Source of the DNA: Primorskyibacter sedentarius | GTDB lineage: Bacteria; Pseudomonadota; Alphaproteobacteria; Rhodobacterales; Rhodobacteraceae | Direction: 5' to 3' | DNA length: 45,757 bases | NCBI RefSeq assembly: GCF_004342065.1 | Contig: NZ_SLZU01000024.1 | Coordinates: 1-45,757, forward strand | Shown: positions 18,732 through 26,267 of the stretch, one piece after another | How positions within the stretch are numbered: the first letter of the stretch is position 1 | Layout of the letters: each line of letters opens with the position of its first letter | Made by a program: the position numbers and the translations under genes | Notes under the pieces: generated by a model | What the model was told of the DNA's origin: nothing | What the model saw: the letters and a program-made list of their open reading frames with translations, nothing else | Database searches by the model: none

Positions 18732-19921
18732 CACGGTGCCTCGATCACGCAGGCGCCGTCGCGGGCAATGACCGCACCCGCCTTCAGCACCAGCTTGCGC
18801 GGAGCGTGGGTAACAACAGCTTCGGCGAGGGTTTCGCCCTCGACCAGCAGGCAATCCGCACGGCAGCCGGGCTCCAGCCCATAGCCGTCAACCTCCATGA
18901 TCGCGGCACCGCCAAAGGTGCAGATTTCCAGCGCCAGTTCCACCTCGTCATCGCGGCGCAGGTTGTTGCGCATGCCGATCTGCATCGCCTTTTCCAACAT
19001 GTCCGAGTTGCCATAGGGCCCCCAAGTGTCGCGGATGCCGTCGCAGCCCGCGCCGGTGAGAATGCCTTGGGCCTTGAGTTCTTTGACCATGGGCACAGGC
19101 GCCGAGGCGGGTGCTGTCGTCAGAATATGGATGCGGTTCTCGGCCAGTTTCTCTTGCAGGCCCGCCACATAGGCACGATCCACCGCACCAAGGCAAAAGG
19201 CGTGAGAGATTGACACCTTGCCCTGCATGCCAAGCGCTACGGTCCGGTCGATGATTTCCTCCATCGAGAACCAGCCGAGCGCGTCGCGTTCATGCAGGTG
19301 AATATCGATCGGCTTGCCGTGTTTCCCGGCCAGCGCAAAGACGGTATCGAGATGCCCTTTGGGGTCATGCTCCATCCCGCAGGGATCGATGCCGCCCACC
19401 AGATCGGCACCCATCGCCAGCGCCTCGTCCATCAATTCGGCCGTGCCAGGGCGGGTCATCATTCCCGACTGCGGGAAGGCCACGATCTGGATATCGATCA
19501 TTCCGGCGAGCTTTTCGCGGGTGGCCATCACCCCCTCGATCCCGGCCAGACCGTGATGCGTGTCTACATCCACATGGCTGCGAATATGGGTGCATCCGTG
19601 CGACATGGCGAGGATGGCATGACGCTCGCTTTGCACCTGTGGATCAAGGCCCAGCGAGACCTTGACCTCGCGCTCATTATTGATCTTGTCGATCAAGCGC
19701 GGGCCGACCTCGTTGCGATACCATGGCAGGCCCAGCAGCGATTTGTCGAGATGGGTATGCGCCTCGACCAGACCGGGGATCAGGATGCGCCCGCCGCCGT
19801 CGATCACCTCGGCTCCAGTGGGCGCGTCGGCGGAAAACACGCCGTCAGTGATATGCATATCTGTTGCCGGGCCACCCATCGGGCGCACATTCTTGAGGGT
19901 CTTGGAAGTCACTGTACTCAC
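18731..19921 (-). CDS. Cytosine deaminase-like amidohydrolase (CodA-type)
   Basis: The 396-residue protein starts at GTG 19921, coupled to the permease stop by a GTGA overlap. The first metal motif is HTHLDKS (His55, His57), followed by HIRSHVDVD, IDIHLHE, SHAFCLG and the catalytic GCDGIRDTWGPYG, matching cytosine/isoguanine deaminase-type members. It would hydrolytically deaminate a pyrimidine- or triazine-like ring or hydrolyse a related N-heterocycle. It is embedded between permease and ATPase genes, so it likely acts on the imported substrate. Confidence 0.9.
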   Translation of the reverse strand: MSTVTSKTLKNVRPMGGPATDMHITDGVFSADAPTGAEVIDGGGRILIPGLVEAHTHLDKSLLGLPWYRNEVGPRLIDKINNEREVKVSLGLDPQVQSERHAILAMSHGCTHIRSHVDVDTHHGLAGIEGVMATREKLAGMIDIQIVAFPQSGMMTRPGTAELMDEALAMGADLVGGIDPCGMEHDPKGHLDTVFALAGKHGKPIDIHLHERDALGWFSMEEIIDRTVALGMQGKVSISHAFCLGAVDRAYVAGLQEKLAENRIHILTTAPASAPVPMVKELKAQGILTGAGCDGIRDTWGPYGNSDMLEKAMQIGMRNNLRRDDEVELALEICTFGGAAIMEVDGYGLEPGCRADCLLVEGETLAEAVVTHAPRKLVLKAGAVIARDGACVIEAP

Positions 19922-20874
19922 CGCAGTTTGGGGTTAAGCGCGTCGCGCAGCCAGTCGCCGATCATGTTGACCGACAGCACGATCAGGCAAAGCTGGATCG
20001 ACGGGAAGACCACGATCCACCAGAGGCCGGAAAAGAGATACTGGTTGCCGATGCGGATAAGCGTGCCGAGCGATGGCTGGTCCGGCGGCATGCCCACGCC
20101 AAGGAAGGACAGCGTCGCCTCTGACAGGATGGCGAGACCGAAGTTCAGCGTCGCGGCCACAAGGATCGGGGTCAGGCAGTTGGGCAGGATGTGGTGCAGC
20201 ATGATCCGCCAGGATTTCACCCGGATCAGCTTTGCCGCCTGCACGTATTCCTTCTTGGCCTCGACCATGGCAGAGGCGCGCACCGTGCGCGCATATTGCA
20301 CCCAGGACGGCACCGCGATGGCAAAGATCAGGATCGGCGCCGCCAGCACGTCCTTCAGCCCTGTGGGCAGCGAGGCCGAGGCAATGGCGGTGATCAGGAT
20401 GGCGATCAGGATGAAGGGCATCGACAACAGCACGTCGCCCACCCGCATGATCACGTTGTCAATCCAGCCACCGAAATAGCCCGCCACCAGCCCCAGCGCG
20501 AGGCCCACGGCCAATGCCAGCAGTACCGACGCAAAGCCGATGATCAGCGAGATGCGCGAGCCATAGAGCACCGCCGAGAGGATATCGCGCCCTTGCGTGT
20601 CGGTGCCCAGAAGATAGGGCCATTGGCCGCCCGCCTCCCAGATCGGCGGGATCTCGGAATTCCAGAGCTCCAGTGCTGCAAGGTCATATGGGTTCTGCGG
20701 TGTGATCAGCGGCGCAAGAAACGCAGTCACGGCCACCAGCGCCAGCAGCACCGCGGCAAAGATCGCCGAAGGATGCGCGCGGAAGGAATACCACAGGTCA
20801 CTGTCACGCAGCTGGGTCAGCCGCGAAGGGCGCTTCGGGGCGGCGGATGTGGTCAGGGGGATTGAGTTGTCCAT
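19918..20874 (-). CDS. Oligopeptide/nickel-type ABC permease (DppC-like)
   Basis: The chosen start is ATG 20874 (MDNSIPLTTS) with GGAG 7 bp upstream, giving 318 residues. An in-frame ATG at 20895 overlaps the preceding stop but lacks a ribosome site. The protein shows the DppC N-terminal segment, LLGTDTQGRDILSAVLYGSR, about six membrane spans and the EAA-like loop around AAKLIRVKSWRIMLHHILPN. It forms the channel with the DppB-like permease. Confidence 0.93.
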   Translation of the reverse strand: MDNSIPLTTSAAPKRPSRLTQLRDSDLWYSFRAHPSAIFAAVLLALVAVTAFLAPLITPQNPYDLAALELWNSEIPPIWEAGGQWPYLLGTDTQGRDILSAVLYGSRISLIIGFASVLLALAVGLALGLVAGYFGGWIDNVIMRVGDVLLSMPFILIAILITAIASASLPTGLKDVLAAPILIFAIAVPSWVQYARTVRASAMVEAKKEYVQAAKLIRVKSWRIMLHHILPNCLTPILVAATLNFGLAILSEATLSFLGVGMPPDQPSLGTLIRIGNQYLFSGLWWIVVFPSIQLCLIVLSVNMIGDWLRDALNPKLR

Positions 20875-20887
20875 GGGGGTCTCCGGT

Positions 20888-21871
20888 TCAGCCATTGCCA
20901 CGGGCGCTGTCGTCGCGCAGGCGCGGATCAACCCAGGCATAGGTGATGTCGACAAGGGTATTGAGGGCGACGAAGATGAAGGAAACGATCAGCAGGTAGG
21001 CCGCCATCACAGGCAGATCGACGAAGGTGACCGCCTGAATGAACAGCATCCCCATCCCCGGCCATTGAAACACCGTTTCGGTCACGAGGGCAAAGGCGAT
21101 CAGGTTGCCGATCTGCATGCCCGTCAGCGTGATCACAGGCATCAGGCAGTTGCGCAGTGCGTGCCGCCATTGCACGCGGGCGGTTGGCACACCGCGGGCG
21201 CGGGCGAATTTGATGTAATCGGCGCGCAGGGTTTCCAGCATCTCCGCCCGCACCAGCCGCATCACCAGCGTTACCTGAAAGGTTGAAAGCGATATTGCCG
21301 GCAGGACCAGAGCCGCCCGCCCCGAGGGCGTCAGCAACCCGGTCGACCACCAACCGATGTCCACCGTCTCACCCCGGCCAAACGCCGGCAGCCAGCCAAG
21401 CGAGACCGAGAAGGCCAGGATCAGCAGGATGCCGACCACGAAGCTCGGCAGTGAGACCCCCACGATCGACCCTAACTGCAACATGTTGGCCAATCGGCTG
21501 TCTCTGTAGACCGCGGTGATCACCCCGGCCGGGACACCGACCACCAGCGAGATCACGGTCGCTACCAATACCAACTCGAATGTCGCCGGAAAGCGTTCCT
21601 TGATCAGCACCATGACGTCCTGCTGGTTGCGATAGGATATGCCGAAATCGCCTTGAACCGCATTGGTGACAAACCGGGTGTACTGGGTCACGAAACCATC
21701 GTTCAGCCCCAGCCGTTCGCGCAGCTCCACACGGTCTTGCAGGCTGGCCTGCTCATTTACCATCATCTCTACCGGGTCGCCGAAGAACCGGAAGATCACG
21801 AAGGCCAGCAGTGCCACCGCCAGCATGACGAAGACCGCATTCGCGGTGCGCTTGAGAAGAAAGGCGATCAT
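20888..21871 (-). CDS. Oligopeptide/nickel-type ABC permease (DppB-like)
   Basis: The 327-residue protein starts MIAFLLKRTANAVFVML, as DppB/OppB proteins do. It has about six membrane segments, the domain signature GDFGISYRN and the EAA loop around KFARARGVPTARVQWRHALRN. It is the partner of the DppC-like permease. It is separated from the binding-protein gene by 130 bp that contain a strong hairpin. Confidence 0.94.
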   Translation of the reverse strand: MIAFLLKRTANAVFVMLAVALLAFVIFRFFGDPVEMMVNEQASLQDRVELRERLGLNDGFVTQYTRFVTNAVQGDFGISYRNQQDVMVLIKERFPATFELVLVATVISLVVGVPAGVITAVYRDSRLANMLQLGSIVGVSLPSFVVGILLILAFSVSLGWLPAFGRGETVDIGWWSTGLLTPSGRAALVLPAISLSTFQVTLVMRLVRAEMLETLRADYIKFARARGVPTARVQWRHALRNCLMPVITLTGMQIGNLIAFALVTETVFQWPGMGMLFIQAVTFVDLPVMAAYLLIVSFIFVALNTLVDITYAWVDPRLRDDSARGNG

Positions 21872-21970
21872 TCCGGTCTCCAGTGCCAGTCAGGATCAGC
21901 GAGTGCTCTCGCTCTCTGCAACTTGTCGAATGAACATACGGGGGCGAGGGTGCATCACCCCCGGCCGACC

Positions 21971-21992
21971 GGACCGCCCCGAAGGGCGATCC
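21971..21992 (-). terminator. Intercistronic hairpin with UUCG loop after binding-protein gene
   Basis: On the transcribed strand GGATCGCCC-TTCG-GGGCGGTCC forms a 9-bp stem (one G-T pair) with a C(UUCG)G tetraloop, 9 bp downstream of the binding-protein stop. There is no T-tract. As in the first operon, it probably stabilises the binding-protein message or attenuates readthrough into the permease genes. Confidence 0.65.
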
Positions 21993-22001
21993 GGGGGTTG
22001 T

Positions 22002-23579
22002 TCAGGAACCTGCGCCCATACGCGCAAACCACAGCCGCGGCTTGGCATCGGCAAAGAGCGGCATCTCGGCCACCTCCCCCGTCACCGCCCAGGCCATCGG
22101 CTGCTGGTGCAGCGGGATCATGATCATCTCGTCCTTGACCATCTGGAGCGCCTCGGTCTGAAGCGCCAGCCGCGCCTCAAGGTCAAGCTCCTGTCCGGCG
22201 GCGTCAATCAGCGCGTCAAGCTCAGGGTAGGACCAGCCGCCCCAGTTGAAGACGCCGGCATTGCCCGTCTTGGAGTGGAAGATCTGCAAAAGCGGCGAAT
22301 AGCTGTCGAGCAGCGGCAGCGTTGCCCAGCCAAGCGTGTAGACGTCAGTCTTGCCGTTGGTCCGCTTCGGCGATTGCACCGCGCGGGGCGCCACGTCGAG
22401 CTTAGGGGCAAGGCCGATGCGCGACCACATCGAGGCAATCGCCTGACAGAATTGCTCTTCGTTCACCAGCCCGTCGCTGAGACAGTTGAATTCAAACTCC
22501 AACCCCTCGGGGACACCGGCCTCTGCCAACAAAGCCTTCGACGCTTCGGGGTCATATCCAGGCAGGTTGTCCAGCGCTTCGACATAGCCGGGAATGGGCG
22601 GTGCGACGGTGGCGCCGGCCGTGCGGGACTTGCCGCGCATGACCTTCTGGTGGATGAGGTCAAGATCGATCGCCTTGTACAACGCCTCGCGTACCGCCTT
22701 TTCCTTGAACGGGTTCGGCGCGCCAGTGGTCAGCGCATCACGGAACGGAAAGCCGATCATCACGGTGCGCAGATCGACACCTTCGAGCACTTCGACATTC
22801 GGCGCAGCGGCAAGTCGCGGCAGATCCTGCACCGGCGCGTCATTGGTAAAGCTGATCTCGCCAGAAAGCAGCGCCGCCACCCGGGTCGCCGCCGAATTGA
22901 CCGGCGTCAGCTCGATCTTGTCGAGGTTATGCTGCGGCTCGTCCCACCAGTCGGCATTGGCAACGAAGACTGTCTTGGCATCCGGTTGGCGGCTATCGAC
23001 GATAAAGGGCCCGGTGCCATTGGCGTTGTAGGTGGCGTAACCCTCCGTGCCGGCGCCCACGTCGGTCGGCATCAGCGCGTCGTTTTCGGTCAACCATTCC
23101 TCATCGAAGATATGGATATTTGTCAGATCGTTGAGCAACAGCGGATAGGTGCCGTTCAGGGTAATGTCGACACTGTGGTCATCCACCACCTTGGAGCTGA
23201 CATAGGCGGGCAGATTGCCTTTCAGCGGCGAGGTCTCGTGGCTCACGCGGGTCAGCGACGCGACTACGTCTTCGGCGGTAAAGGGGTTGCCGTTGTGGAA
23301 GGTCACGCCCTCGCGCAGCTTGAACCGCCAAGTGATCTGATCGTCGAGGATCTCCCAGCTTTCGGCCAGCGCAGGTTCGATCTTCAGATCCTTGCTGTAG
23401 CGCACGAGGCCCTCGTAAACGTGGTTGAGCACGTTGATGGTGAAGCTGTCACCAAAGGAATACGGGTCGAGCGAGCCGATGTCGCGATTGGCGCCCCATT
23501 TCAGAACGTTTTCGGCCTGCGCAGTGCCCGACAAAGCAGCAACTGCCGCCGTTGCGAGCATGAGATGTCTTAGTTTCAT
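22002..23579 (-). CDS. Family 5 periplasmic substrate-binding protein (peptide/nickel type)
   Basis: The 525-residue protein has a Sec signal peptide, cleaved after AQA (residue 22), then ENVLKWGANRDIGSLDPYSF. The SBP_bac_5 landmarks are EGLVRYSKDLKIEPALAESWEI and FKLREGVTFHNGNPFTAEDVVASL. It is the first gene of the importer-deaminase operon. It binds the substrate for the DppBC/OppDF-like complex, and the ligand is unknown. It is divergent from the GntR-family gene and preceded by repeated GGATAC motifs. Confidence 0.94.
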   Translation of the reverse strand: MKLRHLMLATAAVAALSGTAQAENVLKWGANRDIGSLDPYSFGDSFTINVLNHVYEGLVRYSKDLKIEPALAESWEILDDQITWRFKLREGVTFHNGNPFTAEDVVASLTRVSHETSPLKGNLPAYVSSKVVDDHSVDITLNGTYPLLLNDLTNIHIFDEEWLTENDALMPTDVGAGTEGYATYNANGTGPFIVDSRQPDAKTVFVANADWWDEPQHNLDKIELTPVNSAATRVAALLSGEISFTNDAPVQDLPRLAAAPNVEVLEGVDLRTVMIGFPFRDALTTGAPNPFKEKAVREALYKAIDLDLIHQKVMRGKSRTAGATVAPPIPGYVEALDNLPGYDPEASKALLAEAGVPEGLEFEFNCLSDGLVNEEQFCQAIASMWSRIGLAPKLDVAPRAVQSPKRTNGKTDVYTLGWATLPLLDSYSPLLQIFHSKTGNAGVFNWGGWSYPELDALIDAAGQELDLEARLALQTEALQMVKDEMIMIPLHQQPMAWAVTGEVAEMPLFADAKPRLWFARMGAGS

Positions 23580-23742
23580 GTTCTGGTCCTCTTCCGACTG
23601 GATTGCATTTCAGAATCGACAAAATTGGATACGATGTCTTTTGGGTGGCACAGTGGATACAGACTTTCAAGTAAATTGTATCCGATTGACTTACAAAACT
23701 GTGTACGATATTGATTGTGCGAATTTGATAGGCAGACCGATC
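23580..23742. promoter_or_regulatory. Divergent promoter/operator region with GGATAC repeats
   Basis: This 163-bp AT-rich region lies between the importer operon and the GntR-family gene. It holds GGATACA (23655-23661) and its inverse TGTATCC (23677-23683), plus a further TTGGATACGA copy at 23625-23634 and a partial GTGTACGA (23701-23708). The copies share the core of a probable GntR operator. Promoter boxes were not assigned. Confidence 0.6.
23655..23683. promoter_or_regulatory. Inverted repeat, probable GntR-family operator
   Basis: GGATACA-N15-TGTATCC is a perfect 7-bp inverted repeat centred between the two divergent genes, with an additional GGATAC copy 28 bp to its left. FadR/FCD regulators bind short palindromes, so two dimers on neighbouring half-sites are possible. 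Confidence 0.55.
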
Positions 23743-24432
23743 ATGAGTGAAAACAAGACGACGCTGACCGACGCGGTGCATGACCTGCTGAAGAAAGCCA
23801 TCATTGAACAGGCGTTGACACCCGGCATGCGCCTGCCCGAGGATACCGTAGGCGAGCAGTTCGGCGTGTCGCGCACCATCGTGCGCCATGCGTTTGTCCG
23901 GCTTGAACACGAGGGGCTGATCGCCACCCGTCGCAACCGGGGCGCCTTTGTCGCCGAACCGACGCGCGACGAGGCGCAACACGTGTTCGAAGTGCGGCGT
24001 TGCCTGGAAAACGACGTGATTCGGCTACTTTGCCAGCGTATGCCCGCCAGCGGCTATGAACGGCTCGAAGCACATGTGCGTCAGGAAGAAGCGGTGAAGG
24101 GCAAGGATGGGCCGGTGTCGATCCGTCTTGCCGGCGAGTTTCACATGCTGCTGGCAGAACTGACCGGAAATCCGGTGCTGACCCGCTATGTTTCAGAGGT
24201 GGTCCTGCGCTGTTCGCTGATCATGTCCCTTTATGCTCGCAGCCATTCGTCGGACTGCGCAGTGGATGAACATTCGCAGATCATCAATGCGATCCGTACC
24301 GGCGATGCGTCACGCGCGATCAACATCATGGAACATCACCTTGGCGCCGTGGCCGATCGCGCAGAGCTGATTGCACGCCCGGATAGTATCCAATCCATCC
24401 TCTCACATTATGGCAAGGAACTGGCCTCATGA
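23743..24432 (+). CDS. GntR-family (FCD domain) transcriptional regulator
   Basis: From ATG 23743 (MSENKTTLTDAV) the protein is 229 residues. A winged helix lies at ~8-70 (LPEDTVGEQFGVSRTIVRHAF, then GAFVAEPT). An FCD-type all-helical effector domain follows, with metal/ligand-type residues in EFHMLLAEL and EHSQIINAI and the final HH of MEHHLG. It likely represses the divergent importer operon and itself. Its stop overlaps the start of the flavin reductase-like gene (ATGA). The longer open frame upstream runs through the promoter region and is rejected. Confidence 0.94.
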   Translation: MSENKTTLTDAVHDLLKKAIIEQALTPGMRLPEDTVGEQFGVSRTIVRHAFVRLEHEGLIATRRNRGAFVAEPTRDEAQHVFEVRRCLENDVIRLLCQRMPASGYERLEAHVRQEEAVKGKDGPVSIRLAGEFHMLLAELTGNPVLTRYVSEVVLRCSLIMSLYARSHSSDCAVDEHSQIINAIRTGDASRAINIMEHHLGAVADRAELIARPDSIQSILSHYGKELAS

Positions 24433-25103
24433 GCACGCAAACCGGATATCGTGCCTTTGACTTCGCCGACCTTTCCGCGCGCGAGGCTTACAAGATGATG
24501 ATCGGCACCATCGTGCCGCGCCCGATCGCTTGGGTCACCACGATCTCCACTGACGGCGTCGTCAACGCCGCGCCCTATTCCTTTTTCAACTGCCTGTCCG
24601 CCGATCCGCCGATCCTCGCACTGGGGGTTGAAAACAAACCCGACCGCAGCTTCAAGGACACCGCCTATAACATCCGGATGACCAATTGCTTCACCGTGAA
24701 TATCGTCGACCGCGCCAATGTCGCGGCAATGTCGGTGACAGCCGCGGATTTTGCACCGGAAGTGGATGAGCTGGAAATGGCCGGGCTAACCGCCGTGCCG
24801 GGCGACCGGGTGGCATGCCCCCGCATCGCCGAAGCCCCTGTGGCCTTCGAGTGCGAGCGCTACCTCGGCATCGCCATCAGCTCGGCACGTGAAATCATCC
24901 TCGGACGAATTGTTCGGGCGCATATCCGCGAAGACATCATTGACCCACGCACCTTTTATTCCGACCACGAGAAACTCGACGCGCTGGGACGTATGGGCGG
25001 GAACGGCTATGCTGGTACATTCGACTACTTCGACCTGCCAACGCCTTCTGCCGAGGAGGTGTTCAACGCCATCGAAGATCAAATCCGAATTGGCAAGAGT
25101 TGA
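24429..25103 (+). CDS. Flavin reductase-like (FMN-binding split barrel) protein
   Basis: The 224-residue protein contains the flavin-reductase domain (~20-190), with MMIGTIVPRPIAWVTTIST and APYSFFNCLSADPPI, then KDTAYNIRMTNCFTVNIV. These proteins bind FMN and either supply reduced flavin to a monooxygenase or act on small substrates themselves. No monooxygenase gene is present nearby. It is translationally coupled to the GntR-family gene, so it belongs to the same regulon as the importer and deaminases. Confidence 0.9.
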   Translation: MSTQTGYRAFDFADLSAREAYKMMIGTIVPRPIAWVTTISTDGVVNAAPYSFFNCLSADPPILALGVENKPDRSFKDTAYNIRMTNCFTVNIVDRANVAAMSVTAADFAPEVDELEMAGLTAVPGDRVACPRIAEAPVAFECERYLGIAISSAREIILGRIVRAHIREDIIDPRTFYSDHEKLDALGRMGGNGYAGTFDYFDLPTPSAEEVFNAIEDQIRIGKS

Positions 25104-25154
25104 AATACAGGGAACAGCTCGCCGACGACCGTCTCAAGCAGCCGACGTATAGAT

Positions 25155-25340
25155 TGAACCGCCCCGGGTTTGCCGGAAAGCAAAACCGGCAAAGGATCAG
25201 CCCTATGACGAAGAAGAGATTCACCCCGTCTATTCTGCTGAACTTCGCGAACGCGGTGTTCGGCTGTTCCGCGAGCACCGCGCCGATTGCAGCCGCGATA
25301 GCGCGTCAAACCGTGCGACTGCCCGGAGCTGCGCTATTCT
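25155..25340 (+). pseudogene. Decayed left end and orfA of an IS3-type element
   Basis: TGAACCGCCCCGGGTTT at 25155 is the same inverted-repeat start seen at 45665. An ATG at 25205 gives MTKKRFTP. A frameshift then leads into YSAELRERGVRLFREHRAD, as in OrfA of IS51/IS3-type elements. Similarity fades by ~25340 and no orfB follows. Confidence 0.7.
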
Positions 25341-25563
25341 CCTGAGAGTCAGCAAAGAGCCGGCCTCTCGGTAGGTCGCGATAAATCCTTCGGCACCCAG
25401 AATGCGAGCGAGGCGCGCCATCTGCTTGTGCCGGTCTACAGCCTTGGGCTTGTTATGATGGTGGACATTCGCGACACGAGGCCCTCAGAGACTATGTCCG
25501 GATAGACGCCGCGCTACACGCAGGAGCAGCAAGCCGTACGTAAACCAGACATAAAATGACAAC

Positions 25564-25592
25564 AAAATGGGGTGGCCTTTGGCCGCCCCATT
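25564..25592. terminator. Bidirectional terminator-like hairpin
   Basis: AAATGGGGTGGCC-TTT-GGCCGCCCCATTT forms a 13-bp stem with one G-T pair, with A/T tracts on both sides. It could end plus-strand transcripts from the flavin reductase region or minus-strand readthrough from the transposon genes. Confidence 0.7.
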
Positions 25593-25932
25593 TACGTTTC
25601 CGCCCCGGAGAGATTTGCTCGGATCAAGGGCCATCGGGTTTGCTTGTGCTTTGAGACAACCTATTGCCGTGCCGACGGACACGACCGCGCCATTCAACGC
25701 GTTGATCTCATGGAAGTTACGCTGTTCCGGACGACCCAGCGCTCAATCATCAACTGCAACACATCCGTCGGGGAGCAATAACCTTACCCTGCCCTGCCGC
25801 CCCGTCATGAAGAATTCCAAACTGGACAGGAATTTCTTCAAATTCGGTTTTGGACGGCACACCTGCCGCACCATATCCCTTGGGACAGAGTCGAACCTCG
25901 GGCATTATGCTTCAGGGGCTATCAACGAGAAA

Positions 25933-25952
25933 ATCGGGCGTTTCCGCCCGAT
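25933..25952 (-). terminator. Short terminator-like hairpin
   Basis: On the minus strand ATCGGGCG-GAAA-CGCCCGAT is an 8-bp perfect stem with a GNRA loop, followed by TTTC. It is a possible secondary terminator for leftward transcripts. Confidence 0.45.
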
Positions 25953-26203
25953 AGACTTCTTATGCTTGCAAAATGGACGTTCTAACCCGGCCGATGGCCA
26001 CAAATTGGTGGTCAGAACATTACACAACTGTTCCGGCAACCATTTAATGGCCATCGAAACCATCTAAGTTATTGTTTTTATTTAGGACAAAGAAAGAGCC
26101 GGCCAATAGGTTGACCATTTCGCAAGCAATATAGGTCCACTCGCTTACGGCGCAAAACAGCCCAATAAGATTTACCGGATCCTGAAGGAATTTTCCAAAC
26201 AAA

Positions 26204-26227
26204 AAAGCCGCCCTACTGGGCGGCTTT
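26204..26227 (-). terminator. Rho-independent terminator of the TnsABC-TniQ operon
   Basis: On the minus strand AAAGCCGCCC-AGTA-GGGCGGCTTT is a perfect 10-bp stem running into six T residues. It lies 41 bp past the TniQ stop at 26268, in the right position to end the transposition operon. Confidence 0.85.
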
Positions 26228-26267
26228 GGAGTTCGAATACGAGAATGGGCATGTAAGCCCCATTATG

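Larger units (their letters stand above)
25104..26267. other. Gene-free stretch between catabolic region and Tn7-like genes
   Basis: These 1.16 kb hold a decayed IS3-type left end (25155-25340), three hairpins described separately and no gene I can support. A 166-codon plus-strand frame (25567-26067) runs through two of the hairpins, lacks a ribosome site and shows no family. If the transposon beyond 26268 is short, one of its ends should lie here, but I found no convincing terminal repeat. Confidence 0.5.

Noticed and set aside
21663-23573. 636-codon plus-strand open frame
   Set aside because: Antisense to the family 5 binding-protein gene with no ribosome site and Arg/Gln/His-rich composition; a GC-rich shadow frame.
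25882-25902. tRNA T-arm-like sequence on the minus strand (GAGGTTCGACTC)
   Set aside because: Only three stem pairs form, and no acceptor, D or anticodon arms are found around it. It could be a decayed tRNA or chance.
25567-26067. 166-codon plus-strand open frame left of the Tn7-like genes
   Set aside because: It runs through two terminator-like hairpins, has no ribosome site and shows no family; its composition looks non-coding.
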